Source: Aphelenchoides besseyi | Taxonomy: Eukaryota; Nematoda; Chromadorea; Rhabditida; Aphelenchoididae | Reading direction: 5' to 3' | DNA length: 64,000 bases | Assembly (NCBI GenBank): GCA_024699855.1 | Contig: JAMPIQ010000004.1 | Span: forward strand, 62,001 to 126,000 | Part shown: positions 40,200-51,254 of the stretch, piece after piece | Numbering within the stretch: the first letter of the stretch is position 1 | Layout: every line of letters starts with the position of its first letter | Made by a program: the position numbers and the translations under genes | The notes under the pieces: model-generated | Seen by the model: only the letters and a program-made list of their open reading frames with translations | The model's database searches: none | What the model was told of the DNA's origin: nothing

Positions 40200-41409
40200 T
40201 TACTTCTTGAAAACATCTTCGCCGATTCCCGCCAGAGTTTGGTATTGTGGATCTTTGGCATCGGCCTTCTCGATCTTCGGTGGCGGTTTGAAATCCTGCT
40301 TCACTGGAGTTTTCTTGTCCTTTGCATTTTCTTTGCCAGCGAAAAGCTCGTCGTTGTTGAGCCCAACGAGGGTCTAAAGAACGACTAGAGTCACTGGAAC
40401 TCCTTGACTCACTTGGTATTGGGGATCCTTTGCATCGGCTTTGCCGAATTGTTGTGGTGCTTTAATCTGCATTTTCTTTTTGTTTTCGCCAAAAAGATCG
40501 TCGTTGTTCAAACCAGCCAACGTCTGAAGTGGAACTGTGAGTTGAAGCAGATCCACTTTACCTGATACTGTGGATCTTTGGCATCGACCTTCTTTCCTTT
40601 CTCTTGCGGTGCCGTGATCTTGACTTGATCGGCCTTGTTGCCGCCGAAGATATCGTTGTTCAGTCCCATCAACGTTTGATATTGCGGATCTTTGGCGTCC
40701 GCTTTACCCAGTTTTTCCGGACGTTTGAAATTGTCGGGTTTTGGCGGTGGAATCGGTTCTTCAGCCGCCAGTTCTGGTGGCGCTTGATCCGGAGCCGAAG
40801 TTCCAACAGGTGCTCGTTGTTCCTCCTTCTTTGACTTTTCCTTCAACTTTTGTTGTTGTGGAGCAGCGACACCAAGCACCTGAAAGATCGAGAAACATAA
40901 GATGAGAATCCGGTTTCTGACCTCTTCCTCCGTCACATCTTCGACACACGCAAAGTTCATGCACGTCTCAGCAACAGGTTGTTTTGGTGGAACAAAGAGC
41001 GGAACTCCGCCCGGACGATTCATACGAACATTCGATTGAGCACCGGCCATGTAAGCAAACTGAAAACCCTCAGATCAGTTCACTTAAAACATCAACTTCG
41101 CGGAGCGCGAAACGTGACAGCTCGGTCTCTCGTTCATCTTCCATGTCCCGCAAACTGAATCCCGCAATTGTTGACATGAAACGAAGGACCAATTTGGGCA
41201 AAGAACGCGACTCAATAGCATGTGCTGCAGAGCTCAGTTTGTTTGCCCACAACTTGTAACGACGATTCAACTGAAACACAAACTTGTTCTCGAGCTTATC
41301 GTCTTACCGAAACGATACGAAACAGAAGTGACCATACGAAGACATTGGCAGCAAAAGAGACTACAACGTAAATTCCAATGACAACGAGAAGAATAATCTC
41401 GTCGATCAT
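40200..41409 (-). CDS. membrane-anchored protein with four D-A-K-D-P-Q-Y-Q repeats
   Basis: Not a recognised gene. Exon 1 (from 41409) encodes an N-terminal membrane segment ([17 protein letters not shown]). Exon 2 is basic and helical ([12 protein letters not shown]), followed by a Pro-rich part with V-P-L-F-V-P-P-K-Q and a Lys/Glu-rich stretch. The C-terminal half is a tandem repeat of about 40 residues. Each unit ends in [12 protein letters not shown] (one has K-V-D-A) and is followed by a G-L-N-N-D-x-F-type motif and a Lys/Pro-rich spacer. Four copies are seen (around 40690, 40570, 40420 and 40240), the last ending [12 protein letters not shown]. Copies are partly split by introns at the same point of the repeat, which suggests exon duplication. 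The repeats resemble short linear peptide-binding motifs. Confidence 0.7.
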
Positions 41410-41610
41410 CTCAAAAAACAAAATCGCCCTCTTGAGCGACTTCTTAATCCACAGAATGGTGTTTTACATATTCGAAGCTTGAGAATTTGAATAAGCAAAT
41501 TTCACTGTTTCTGTGTATAAAGGATCGCGCATTGATGAGGTTGCTCATTCATTCGGTGCTTCGACGCCTCTTCTACTCCTAGTCTTCTCCATCACCCAGT
41601 TCGATCCACG

Positions 41611-42155
41611 ATGGCAATTGGTAATGGAATGGCGATGAAACGCCTTCAACGCGTGAGTTTTTTTCATCTCCTCTGATTTGATAGATTCGTTTTCAGGAGC
41701 TACGGATGATGAAGCGCGACATGCCATCAGGAGTTACGGCTGAACCAACCGACGGCAATCTTTTCAAATGGCACGCAACAATCGAAGGACCAGCAAACTC
41801 GCCGTTTGCAAACGGAATCTTCCATTTGGAAATGGTCTTCACGGATGCCTATCCAATCAAAGCACCACAGGTCCGCTTCATCACACGCGTTTACCATCCT
41901 AATATCAGCGACGACGGTTCAATTTGTTTGGATATTTTGAAAAAGGAGTGGTCGCTTGCATTGACGATTCGAACAGGTTCGTTTCTTCTCAAATCTTCTG
42001 ATCAGTTTTCAGTTCTTTTGTCCATTCAATCCTTGCTATGCGATCCCAATGCAGGCGATCCGTTGAATGGTCATGTGGCAAACGTCTACAAAACGAACCG
42101 AAGACAATACAATGAAACTGCCAAGGAATGGACTGAGAAGTATGCCAAAAAGTGA
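41611..42155 (+). CDS. ubc: UBE2D-like ubiquitin-conjugating enzyme E2
   Basis: Three exons (from 41611; second from about 41698; last from about 42013) give about 155 residues with a full UBC fold. The first helix is M-K-R-L-Q-R-E-L-R-M-M. F-K-W-H-A-T-I-E-G-P follows, then the H-P-N motif in Y-H-P-N-I-S-D-D-G with the catalytic cysteine in G-S-I-C-L-D-I-L. The C-terminal part (V-L-L-S-I-Q-S-L-L-C-D-P-N, K-E-W-T-E-K-Y-A) is closest to UBE2D/UBC4-5. It carries ubiquitin as a thioester to RING and HECT ligases. It is a diverged member: an extra N-terminal seven residues precede the usual start, and D-P-L-N-G-H-V replaces the common D-P-L-V-P-E-I. Confidence 0.93.
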
Positions 42156-42279
42156 TCCAATTGATTCAATCCATTAATTTCTTTTTATGTCCGATTTCTT
42201 GAGAATAAACTTGAGATGGACTAAAGAACTTGCTCGATATCTAATTTGGAAAAAAGAATCAAAGGTGGTAAAAAGTTAC

Positions 42280-42351
42280 TGGAGATATGGGGAATTGAAC
42301 CCCAGCCCTCTCGCATGCTAAGCGAGCGCTCTACCACTGAGCTATATCCCC
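42280..42351 (-). tRNA. tRNA-Ala (AGC anticodon)
   Basis: The minus strand gives a 72-nt cloverleaf. Acceptor GGGGATA pairs with TATCTCC (one G-T pair), with discriminator A. The D arm is GCTC-AGTGGTA-GAGC, the anticodon arm CTCGC-TTAGCAT-GCGAG with AGC, and the T arm TGGGG-TTCAATT-CCCCA. There is no intron. Confidence 0.95.
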
Positions 42352-43879
42352 GCACACCAACCGGCCAGTTCACTCGAGTGTCATTGAACGAACAGCAAAA
42401 GCGAAGAAATGCTTCTGCAGAACTTCAAAGAACCGTCGAAATGAAAATTCTTTTTGTTTTTGCAGACTGCAATAGTTGGGAGTGTTTTTCGCACTAACTT
42501 GCGATTGAAGGTTCTTTATGTTGTCAAAACACGAAGATAAGAATAAGCAATGTCATAGGGGGCATTATTGACGTGATGAATACAAAGATGTTGTGACGAC
42601 TTAAGATACAAACAAAAACCAGATAATGAAAACAGAAGGTTAGATTATTTTTGTTTGTTTATTGACTTCATGGTCAGTTTACTTTCGTGTTTTCGATACC
42701 CGTGGTTCGGCAGATTTTTTCGAAAACAATTCAATGGAACAACGCTTGTCCGATGGGCGTGAGATGTACTTCGTTTTGACATACTGGCTGAACGACGGTC
42801 CTTGTAGTGCGCAGATGAAGAGGAAGTGTTTGCCGTCTTCAATCATAATTCAAACATAATTTCGGCTTGAACGGTGATAGTTATACTGTAGGCTGCGTAC
42901 GGTCTTTGACTATTTGTTCCACCCACCGAATTTGCCCTTTTTATCTTTACGAATAAATTTTGATGAGCAGTGAAATCAGACATTTTTTGATCACCATTTC
43001 AACGAAACAATCATTTCTATTAAGGTCTTAGTTGGACCTTTTCTATTAGACCACCCGCATTTCTCACACAACAGACGTCGAATCGATTAACATTTTTAGA
43101 ACAAATTCGCGTCTTTGTTCACAAAAGAAATTGAGCAATCACGAGTATTTCTCAAAAGCCATAAAATCATGTAATTGATCGGTCAACGACTTGCGACCTC
43201 ATCTTTCAGAAGTCCTGTTAATGTTCAATGGTCGACAACAAGCTTCCGGTCGATTGCGAGCCGTTTGGAAGGTGCAAAGTCGCGAAATTGACCTTTACAG
43301 AAGGGTAATCAAAACTTGCAAACGAACACAATTTCTTGAAAGGTCAATCAAAAAACAACGTGGGTGGTCTATCAGAGGGAAGGAAAGTTTAGAGTTTAAC
43401 GTCCCGTCTAAGTACAAGCGGAAAAGTGCACGTCTAATTGGTGTAAAATTATGGTGTTCGATTCAGAAAAAGGGAGATAGCGTAACTGATTAACCAAACA
43501 AAATTGTCACCTGATTTCATTGATCGAGACAAAAATCTAACGATAGGTGCGTAACTGGAAAACGAACGTCGTAAGACCCCACACGACGATTGTAAAAGCG
43601 AATTTTTATCAGACCTATGAAGAGACGGTCAAAAAACATAAACGAGTGATAAATGTTATTACACACCTGAGTTCTTTACGTTACACTGTCTACGACACTC
43701 CGATGTACTTAAACATACAAAAAAACTCCGATCAAGAATCTTCTACAAGAGGCGTGGCCAAGAAATTCCGAAACGAATATAAATAGGAGCTAATGGACCT
43801 TAAACCTCGAAGCTGGACTTTTCGTGGCTAATTGACTGACCGACTGTTTTCAACTAACATTACTGTACTTCCAGATTGT
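42352..43879. other. gene-poor stretch upstream of desaturase
   Basis: Apart from a weak minus-strand candidate at 42679-42983, this stretch holds only unconvincing frames (100 codons at 43191-43493, 79 at 43547-43786). A CTTCCAG acceptor ends five bases before the desaturase ATG. Confidence 0.45.
42679..42983 (-). pseudogene. possible small gene with a one-base frameshift
   Basis: Two minus-strand frames sit end to end. The first is M-S-D-F-T-A-H-Q-N-L-F-V-K-I to Q-A-E-I-M-F-E-L, then a stop. The second is M-I-E-D-G-K-H-F-L-F-I-C-A-L-Q-G to V-S-K-T-R-K, one frame over. Both have protein-like composition, and adding one base at the junction (GAATT|ATGATT) would give one frame of about 101 codons. 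No splice pair explains the shift well; a GTTCAAG-TTGAAG intron would change to a poorer frame. It may be a broken gene, an assembly indel or chance. No family is recognised. Confidence 0.28.
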
Positions 43880-45313
43880 ATGTCAAGAGCAGACTTGGTG
43901 TCTAAAATGGCCGTACCATTTAATTGCAAGTCGACCGTTACCGATTACAATGGTGTTCTCGATCAAAAGCTGCGAAAGACCGGTGTTTTTCGTGTGAAAC
44001 AAATGGAACTGGAAAAGAAAGTTTCGAACAGTTTGGCCGAGGATGAAGTTCTTTCGACTGAAATGGAGACTTTGCGAGCGGAATACAATACACAACCGAA
44101 CTTTCCGACTTTATCTCAAATCCGCAACTGCATTCCGCTTCATTGCTTTGAACGTCCGGTAACCAAGTCGATTGCTTACGTGGTATTCGATTATGCTGTT
44201 ATTGCCGCTTTCTACTACAATGTTTCATATTTTGAACTTGCTGGAATGGGTGGTCTATTTCTATGGTAATTTTTGCTGTGAACAGTCAGAATATAACCGT
44301 TGGCTTTTAGGTATTGCTTAACGGGTCTATTTATGGCTTCAGTGTTTGTAATTGGGCACGATTGCGGACATGGTGCTTTTTCGCGTCATCGAATTGTAAA
44401 CGACATCTTTGGACACATCTGCTTTGCTCCGATTCTTGCACCGTATTACGGTTGGCAGAGAACTCACAGACAACATCATCAGTATACAACGCATCTCGGT
44501 AAGAACTTTGAATAAGAGATTATCACAACGAATGTTCTAGAGAAAGATACAAGTCATCCTTGGGTCACCGAAAGCGACTATAACAGCAGAAACTTTTTTG
44601 TTCGACATTTTTGTAAACTGCCGTTCAGTGGCTTCTTCAGATGGGATCCAATTTACACGGTAAATAGCACGTAATAACATCGTATAAACAGTTGTTTTAG
44701 GTCTTAGGTTTACCCGACGGTTCACATTTTTGGCCCTACTCACGCATCTTTAAAACAAAACGTGATCAAATCGAATGTGTTATTAGTGGGATTGCATGTT
44801 TAATTTGCATTCTCGCTGTTTTCCACATGTGCAATTACGAGGCTTACACGTTTTTCAAATACTATTATGTAACCATCCATTTTCAAGGTAGTTCGTTGAA
44901 ACCAAAACACTTTCATTCTCTGGGTTTTAGGTTTTATTATCATTGCGGTTACATATATGCAACACGATCACGAAGAAGTCCAAGTTTATGACAAAGACAC
45001 GTGGAGTTATGTCAAAGGTCAAAGTGAAACAATCGACAGAGTATTTGGATTTGGGTTGGATTGGATCCTGCATCATGCCACTGATGGACACGTTGCACAT
45101 CATTATGGAAACAAGATTCCGCATTATCACTTAATTGAGGCCACTCAACATATTGAACGATTTCTGGCTAAATATCCGGGTTTATACAAAACCAAACCGG
45201 CACCTTTTTCTTTTCTCGAATTCTGCTGGTTGAACGTTAAATTAGATTGTTTAAAAGAAAAGGCTCCGGGTATATGGAAATATCGATGCTCTAAAGATTT
45301 CGTTAAAAAATAA
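43880..45313 (+). CDS. fat: delta-12/omega-3-type fatty acid desaturase
   Basis: Five exons (43880-44265, 44311-44498, 44541-44659, 44701-44887, 44931-45313) encode about 420 residues. The three histidine boxes of membrane desaturases are intact: H-D-C-G-H, H-R-Q-H-H and H-V-A-H-H. Hydrophobic segments flank them, including C-V-I-S-G-I-A-C-L-I-C-I-L-A-V. Box form and spacing match the plant-like methyl-end desaturase group (FAT-1/FAT-2 of nematodes), which adds the delta-12 or omega-3 double bond to phospholipid-bound 18- or 20-carbon chains in the ER. The C-terminus ends K-D-F-V-K-K, a possible ER-retrieval signal. Which regiospecificity it has cannot be told from sequence alone. The start follows an acceptor by five bases. 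Confidence 0.92.
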
Positions 45314-45803
45314 ACTTCTAGCAACTTTTGTTTATCTACTCAATAGACCTTAAGTACAATAGAAGCTGTTCTATAACAACAAAGCAAAGTTTAACTGTTT
45401 AAAACTGTCTTTTCATCTACAAAGTTTTTTTGATCTCTTCGAACAATATAACAGTAAACATTAACCGACATAACTACTCGCACTCATCTAAACTCACTGC
45501 TAAGTTCCTGTAAATACTAATTCCAAACACTTTGATTCTAAAGCATCTAAACTGCTAAAACCATTTTGTTGTCCTTTCACTCTTTTACGATCTTTCGTGC
45601 GTTCAACAAGATGCTCACCTTCTTAATCTATTCAAGTCAATGACTTTGTTTGTTTTCCTCCAGTTTCACATCTTTAGTTTATCGATAAAATAGGAGATTT
45701 ATTTTGGTAACAACATTTGAACAACGACTTAAGTAGAAAACGTTTAAGTACTGTAAAAATTTTTACACGTATTTGATTGAATGGAACCCATAAATCGAAC
45801 AGG
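45314..45803. other. 3' flanks of convergent genes
   Basis: AT-rich tail between the desaturase and Axin 3' ends. No gene is seen. Confidence 0.55.
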
Positions 45804-47924
45804 TTAATCGGAGTCATGAAAACTGCGACATTCAGCCGTGATTCGGCCCTCGAAAATGGGAAGAAGAGTGAAGTCATCGTCGATTACTGTCCACTGATAG
45901 GGTGCCGAGCCGTCTTCGCAATCACTTTTGAACATAAATCTGAAACTATTCGTTTCATCAACTGGTCAGCATTTTTTACCGTTTGTTGTTGTTCGATGAA
46001 ATGCCGAACTGTTTACGAAAATCGCGGAATACTAATGGTCGAGCTTCAACTCGGGCAACAAATGGAACTCCTGTTACATCGTCTTTGTAACTCAAAGTTA
46101 AAAAACGCGAATCGTTGCATGGTGGTGAGCGAAAGTGTGGAATAGTCAACGGACGATCTGAAATCCTATTGATGAAAATTGGAAATCAAAAAGCAAACAA
46201 ACCGATTGGAAATGAGTTGTCTCGTGGCATTCGCAACGAACGCATTTCATGCCGATAAGGCTCCGAATCGGAGAATTGGAAATGAGCCGATTCGGATGAG
46301 CAGAATCCTGAGCTGTCACTTATTTGTTGATAAGTGCTGAATCGTAATTTTTCAGTTTGTTTTTACGATTGCAAACTTACCCATTGGCCAAAGAATGAGC
46401 GGCATTCAAAAAAGATCTTGGCGCAGGAGATGGAGGGAAATGATCGCGCGAAACGTGATGATGAGCATGTTTGTTGGAAAGCGGAGCTACCAAATGTCGA
46501 TGCACAGCATAAAGTTGATCTGGAAAATTGCGATCACTACTCAACTGCGTATCTCAGTTACTCACCTCGTAGAAATGGACGATCGTTTGGTGGGAGTGTT
46601 GAGTTGTGAAGCGAATCGAAACCACGAAAAGAGCTTCCATTAACCGGTGGATTGGATCGATAATCAAAATTCGAGAAACCAATTGACGCGGATTTGTGCA
46701 TTGGTTTAAAGTCGGCGATTGTCAACAGACCATCGTAATGTGTTGTTGCGATTCGCGCACTTGGAGACAAACTCCATTCGTTCAATATTTCTGGCGGAAT
46801 CGTGTTCTCTTCATCCCACGGGTCTTGTGAATCTCGGCTGATCAAACGAAGTTCATCTTCTTGATCGTCGTCCATGAGATCGGTTTCCCGATCGATTTTG
46901 TATTGTTCTTCTTGACCATCGTTATCGTATTTTGCAGCCATTTTGATATACGGAGTCAGACGTTCACAAATCATTTGAAAGAACTTTTCACGATCTTCGG
47001 CACGATCGTGACGAATCGGGAAGATTTGACCGGGTTCTCGATTTCGATCCTAAACATAAAGAATTGATATCTGACAACAGAGTGTTATTTTTTACTTGTC
47101 GATTTTCGTCAACGTTTTGTTCGTCATTTGCGTTCGGATTCAAATTTTCATTTACAGTGGTTCGATTTTGTCTGAAAAAAATAACTTTGTTTTTCATTCA
47201 ACGCTCACTTTTGCGCTGGTGGTTCACTGCGTGGTCGACTGTGTCGTTTTTCCATCATTGGTACATGTCGTTCTCCTTTCATTCGGTATTTGGCAAAACC
47301 GATAAGCGGTGGAACTCTCGTATGTGCAGTTGCATTTCGTTGAGCGGTCAGTTCAGCCATATGCAACTGAGTTGGTTGTTCGGCTGACTGTACGACAGTC
47401 GAAAACTGTTTGCTGCAAACAAACAACGCGTGTTGTTCGCGCAAATAAGCCTATAAACACGGTTAACTTTCTATATCTGTTCGGCTTACCCAAACTAGCG
47501 GCGCAACACTGTCGAAGAGATCCAATGGAGCGTGTCGCTGAATATCCGAGTTTCGCAGTGCTGCGATCTTGTTCGTTGCTTCAATGCGTAGAGCCAACGG
47601 AAGAAAATCGCAAAGTCCAGTGCGAGGACTAAAGCACAAAAAAGCTTAAACTCAGTTCAGTATTATTGTCTACCTAATGTAGCGTTTTTGTATTCCGAAT
47701 GCGATACTCAATGCTCGTTGATCGTGTCGTCGTGCATGTCGACGAAATGCGATAATCGCAAGATAGAGCTCCAAAGCATCATCTTTTCGATGAATTCGAA
47801 GCCAAAGACGAAAGGCGTCGATGGCCTTGCGTTCGCTTAGCACCGACTCCAATGAGCGATGCCAATCATTCGACGAAGTGACTGGTGGTTTTTGGTCGAT
47901 ACTCATTCCCTGGAAAGATTCCAT
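45804..47924 (-). CDS. axin: Axin scaffold protein (RGS + DIX)
   Basis: The N-terminal RGS domain reads W-H-R-S-L-E-S-V-L-S-E-R-K-A-I-D-A-F-R-L through I-A-F-G-I-Q-K-R-Y-I and L-F-D-S-V-A-P-L-V-W to V-C-S-K-Q-F, in the manner of the Axin RGS that binds APC. A long variable middle is Arg/Pro-rich, then acidic (D-L-M-D-D-D-Q-E-D-E), then His-rich (K-H-A-H-H-H-V). The C-terminus is a DIX domain: V-P-F-V-A-R-V-E-A-R-P-L-V-F-R-D-F, F-M-F-K-S-D-C and L-P-I-F-E-G-R-I-T-A, ending at 45804. Axin assembles the beta-catenin destruction complex and polymerises through DIX. No clear GSK3- or beta-catenin-binding helix was picked out. The start at 47924 is the first Met; a splice acceptor lies 12 bases inside it, so an upstream first exon is possible (see 49468-49560). 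Confidence 0.88.
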
Positions 47925-50035
47925 AATTGAGTATAAACGAATAAAACTCGGTCAATCAAGTTTTCGAAATTGCGTTTACGTTCGAAAGCTGTAAACCACA
48001 GTTTATGATCTGAAAACGCGTTTGTCGGCACCGACAAACCGAAAGTTTGTTGGCTTCGAAGACGATAAGTTTTTTGCGCTTCAAAAAAAAACTTCCGATA
48101 GATGTAATGACACTAAACGGCCACTTTCTCGACCAATTTATCAGCTTCGAGGCAGGGAAGAAAACGGAACAAAAGCAACAAACACGATGGAAAGCGGCAA
48201 AGATGAAAAGCGGTAAAAACGAGCAGAATTGGATTTTCAGTTGATACCTTCCAATTGAAATTAATTCATCGAGTCAATTAGCCGCCTAAACGCTTTTAGT
48301 GGACGTTCAGTTGTTTTCGATTTGCAACACCTAATCTCCACGAATTTGAATTCGAAATTTTGCGCATGAAACTCCATTTAGAGCTCGATTGTCATGGTGA
48401 CAATTAGGCGCATTCTCGCTCCAAATGTCTTTAGAGTTAAAAAAAACAGTTGCACTGTTTTGAAAAGAGGCATCTACGGTATAAGAACGAAGAAAATTGA
48501 GTACAAATGACACGAATTTCATAAACGAGTTCATTAGTCCAATGATCCTAATGAAATTGACGGATCGTAAACGCCAGGCGTCAATCGGTGTCGACTGCCG
48601 AAAACGCCGAATTCGCGCTCAATCGATAACGCCTCCTACCACATTGTATTTTTACTAACTCCCGCCTTTTCCCAATTAACAAAAACGAACCGCTCGCCGA
48701 AAGGTAGTGAGTCAAAGCAGCGAACGGGGCGGTCGCTTTTGATCGGCGGTCCAACTTGCTTCCTGCGCTTTGAGGCGCCGACAAAAAGCGATAGCGCCGC
48801 CGTCGTTCGTTTTGGAAATTTTAATAAAGTCGAGAATCGGCACAGACATCGACCCACGTATCGTAGACGTTTATCGTAGATCGGAAATAAAAATCGCGAG
48901 AACATGCATTGTGCTTACGATCGTGTTAAATCAATTTGTTTGCAATGAATTTTAAAGTGATTTTGGCGCTTGTTTTTCACGTCGACGCAATCGGCAGCGG
49001 CGTTTGCCAAAAAAAGCGTTTCGGTTTTTAAAAAAAGCGAGAAAGAGAAGCGGCGATCTTGAGTAAATTCGCGCTTTGAAGTGCCGCAAAAAGAAACCCC
49101 GACAAATTTCTTCGATTAATGACACGGCGAATGTTGAAACAAAAATGCCGAAAAACCGCAAAGATCATTCCTCGGGCAGCGAATGACTGACGGCTCGGAT
49201 TCGTGAGATTCAATTTGGTGATTAGTTTTTATCAGAATTCGGCCTCTTCGCAAAACTTTCCACCCCAAAAAAAAGAATGAAGAAGACTGACGATTCGTGG
49301 AAGCGCCGGTAAACACGGTTGGTTTGAGGATATCCATTTTCGTATTTCGTTTCTTTTTGGACTTCAAAATCAGATAAAAAAACGGAAACGCCGCGGATGG
49401 GACGTCGCGGACGGTGACCGTTCTGCTCACAAAATTGAAACAATTTCCGTCCCACCATTGCACTTACTCGATCCCAAGCTTCCATGAACTGACGAAACGA
49501 ACCGCGAGCTAACACACCTAGCACCTTGTACTTTTTGCCCAATTTTGTGTTCGAAAACATTTGAGCTTCTAAATTTGAATTTCAAAGCTTCACACACGAA
49601 TACAAAAGCTCGAAAACACGCGTCACTTCTCTCCACCCCGAATCCTCAACGATTCTCCGTGGAGCGTCGGAGTGTGCAAAAGGTGTCGAAAAGAACACCT
49701 TTATGTTGCTCATTAATCGCCTAAACGGCCCGTTTCTTATACATGGTCAGCGACGGTTGACGACGAAAAGGACTTCTGCCATGGGCACCACTCGTTAAAA
49801 TTTCTATTCAATTTGTTTGTTGGCCAATGAGTTCACTACCTACGTTTCCGGTTTAACGACTTCGAACAAAAGAAGTGGGTCACATGCGAAGGAATTGGTT
49901 CGAATGTCTTTGAAAACGTAGAAACTTTCAATTATAACAAAAAGTCTGTCAGTCTGATCGATGAAAATATTCGTTTATTTCTTGTCATTTGACACTAAAA
50001 CTTTTCCACTACTACCTAATAGCTGACTAGCGATA
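47925..50035. other. gene-poor stretch upstream of Axin
   Basis: This 2.1-kb stretch mostly holds frames without resemblance. One minus frame at 49222-49560 is discussed separately as a possible first exon of Axin. No other gene or RNA is seen. Confidence 0.45.
49468..49560 (-). CDS. candidate distant first exon of Axin
   Basis: A 31-codon open segment begins M-F-S-N-T-K-L-G-K-K-Y-K and runs to M-E-A-W-D-R before a good GTAAGT donor. It could splice to the TTTCCAG acceptor just inside the Axin start (G-M-S-I-D-Q-K), in phase 0, over a 1.56-kb intron, far longer than others here. The segment is protein-like, with a short G-V-L-A-R-G-S-F run. It may instead be unrelated coding sequence or chance. 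Confidence 0.3.
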
Positions 50036-51012
50036 TCAACTGTTTTCTCGTTCAGTTCGTGATTTGTATTGTCTGGCCGGTTGAGGAGCACGAACGACGT
50101 TCATCCATCGCGCCTCTTCGCGAATTTCCAAGGGATTCTTGACGCCGGTCGTACGATTCTCTTCATCTCGTCGTTTCTGTGCCGTTTCGATGTCCGATCG
50201 AAGAATTTGAGCAAGGAAGTCGATCTGAAACGAAGTTAATTAGCACAACAATTTCAACTGAAAGTACTTACTTGCAACTGATCATGTTGTTTGTCTTTGA
50301 ATTCTCGTTGACGCAAAAATGAACGGGCGATCTCGTCTTTGGCAATCAGTCGATCGAACGCTTTTTCTTGCTGATAAAGTCGATACCTGAAAACAAAACA
50401 AGTAATGTAAGATGTCCATTGAACTAACCAGTAAACAAAATTATAAATGCTAACGGCAACAAAGCCGCCAATCGTGAACCAAATTACATTTCTCCATCTT
50501 CGACGTTCAATCTCCGGCTGGCCTGGTGCTTTAAAGTTTTGATCGTAGTACGAATGCCAATGGTAGTTCCAAGATTGTCCCGGAGCTTGTTGGGAATGTT
50601 GATAATGACGAAACGAATGATTGATACCATTCAGAAACATGTCGTATTGTTTTCGATCAGCCGGACGTCTCAGAACGTCTAAACAAAACAAAATGAGACC
50701 GAAAAGAATGTTCAAACATACCATACGCCTTCTTCAACTCAAGAAACTCAGCCGATGTTTGTGTTGTTTTGGTGTTCGTGGAGTCGGGATGACAAATCTT
50801 GGATTTCGTATAATACGCCTGTTTGATCTCCCGCAAGGTGGCTTTAGACGAAACACCCAAAACGTCGTAATGAGTACGAGAACGACTAAATTTGAAGGAT
50901 TAAACTCATGGGCCAAAAACACTTACTTTACCGAACACAAGTGAATTCGACTTGTTTGTGCGATCTGCGAACACCAACCCACGGAGCAACGACAAACAGC
51001 CGTCAATTCCAT
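50036..51012 (-). CDS. dnajc4: DNAJC4-like J-domain membrane protein
   Basis: The N-terminus is Arg/Cys/Ser-rich (M-E-L-T-A-V-C-R-C-S), suitable for a mitochondrial presequence. A J domain follows: H-Y-D-V-L-G-V-S-S-K-A-T, I-K-Q-A-Y-Y-T-K-S-K and the obligatory HPD in C-H-P-D-S, then L-K-K-A-Y-D-V-L. After a His/Gln/Tyr-rich segment comes one membrane span (V-I-W-F-T-I-G-G-F-V-A-V-S-I-Y-N-F-V-Y) and a basic, helical tail with E-I-A-R-S-F-L-R-Q-R. This order fits DNAJC4, a J-protein of the mitochondrial/membrane type that stimulates Hsp70. A longer open frame starts at 51216. It is head-to-head with ETF alpha, 242 bp between the start codons. Confidence 0.82.
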
Positions 51013-51254
51013 TGCTTTTTTTGTTTCCGGAAAACAGTCGAGATACCTGCTGTCTAAGTGATCATTGTAAAGTCGGATCCCGAATTTGTTTCCATTCCGA
51101 GTTCGCACGATCGCGTCCAGTTCGCTGCGAATTTGTTCTTTGCAGTTCGACAAAAACTTTTGCTGCTTTTTGATCGGTCGATGAAAAGTTTTTGTTTTTG
51201 AGTTCTTGTTTGCCATCAGATTCCATTGACTTCAATTTTCAGATTCTGCGGACA

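Noticed and set aside
43191..43786. Two Lys/Arg-rich plus-strand frames before the desaturase
   Set aside because: No similarity, no exon chain, and the real start has its own acceptor downstream.
45777..46145. 122-codon plus-strand frame
   Set aside because: It is antisense to the DIX exons of Axin.
49222..49467. Rest of the 112-codon frame beyond the GTAAGT donor
   Set aside because: Composition becomes random after the donor, so only the first 31 codons are kept as a candidate exon.
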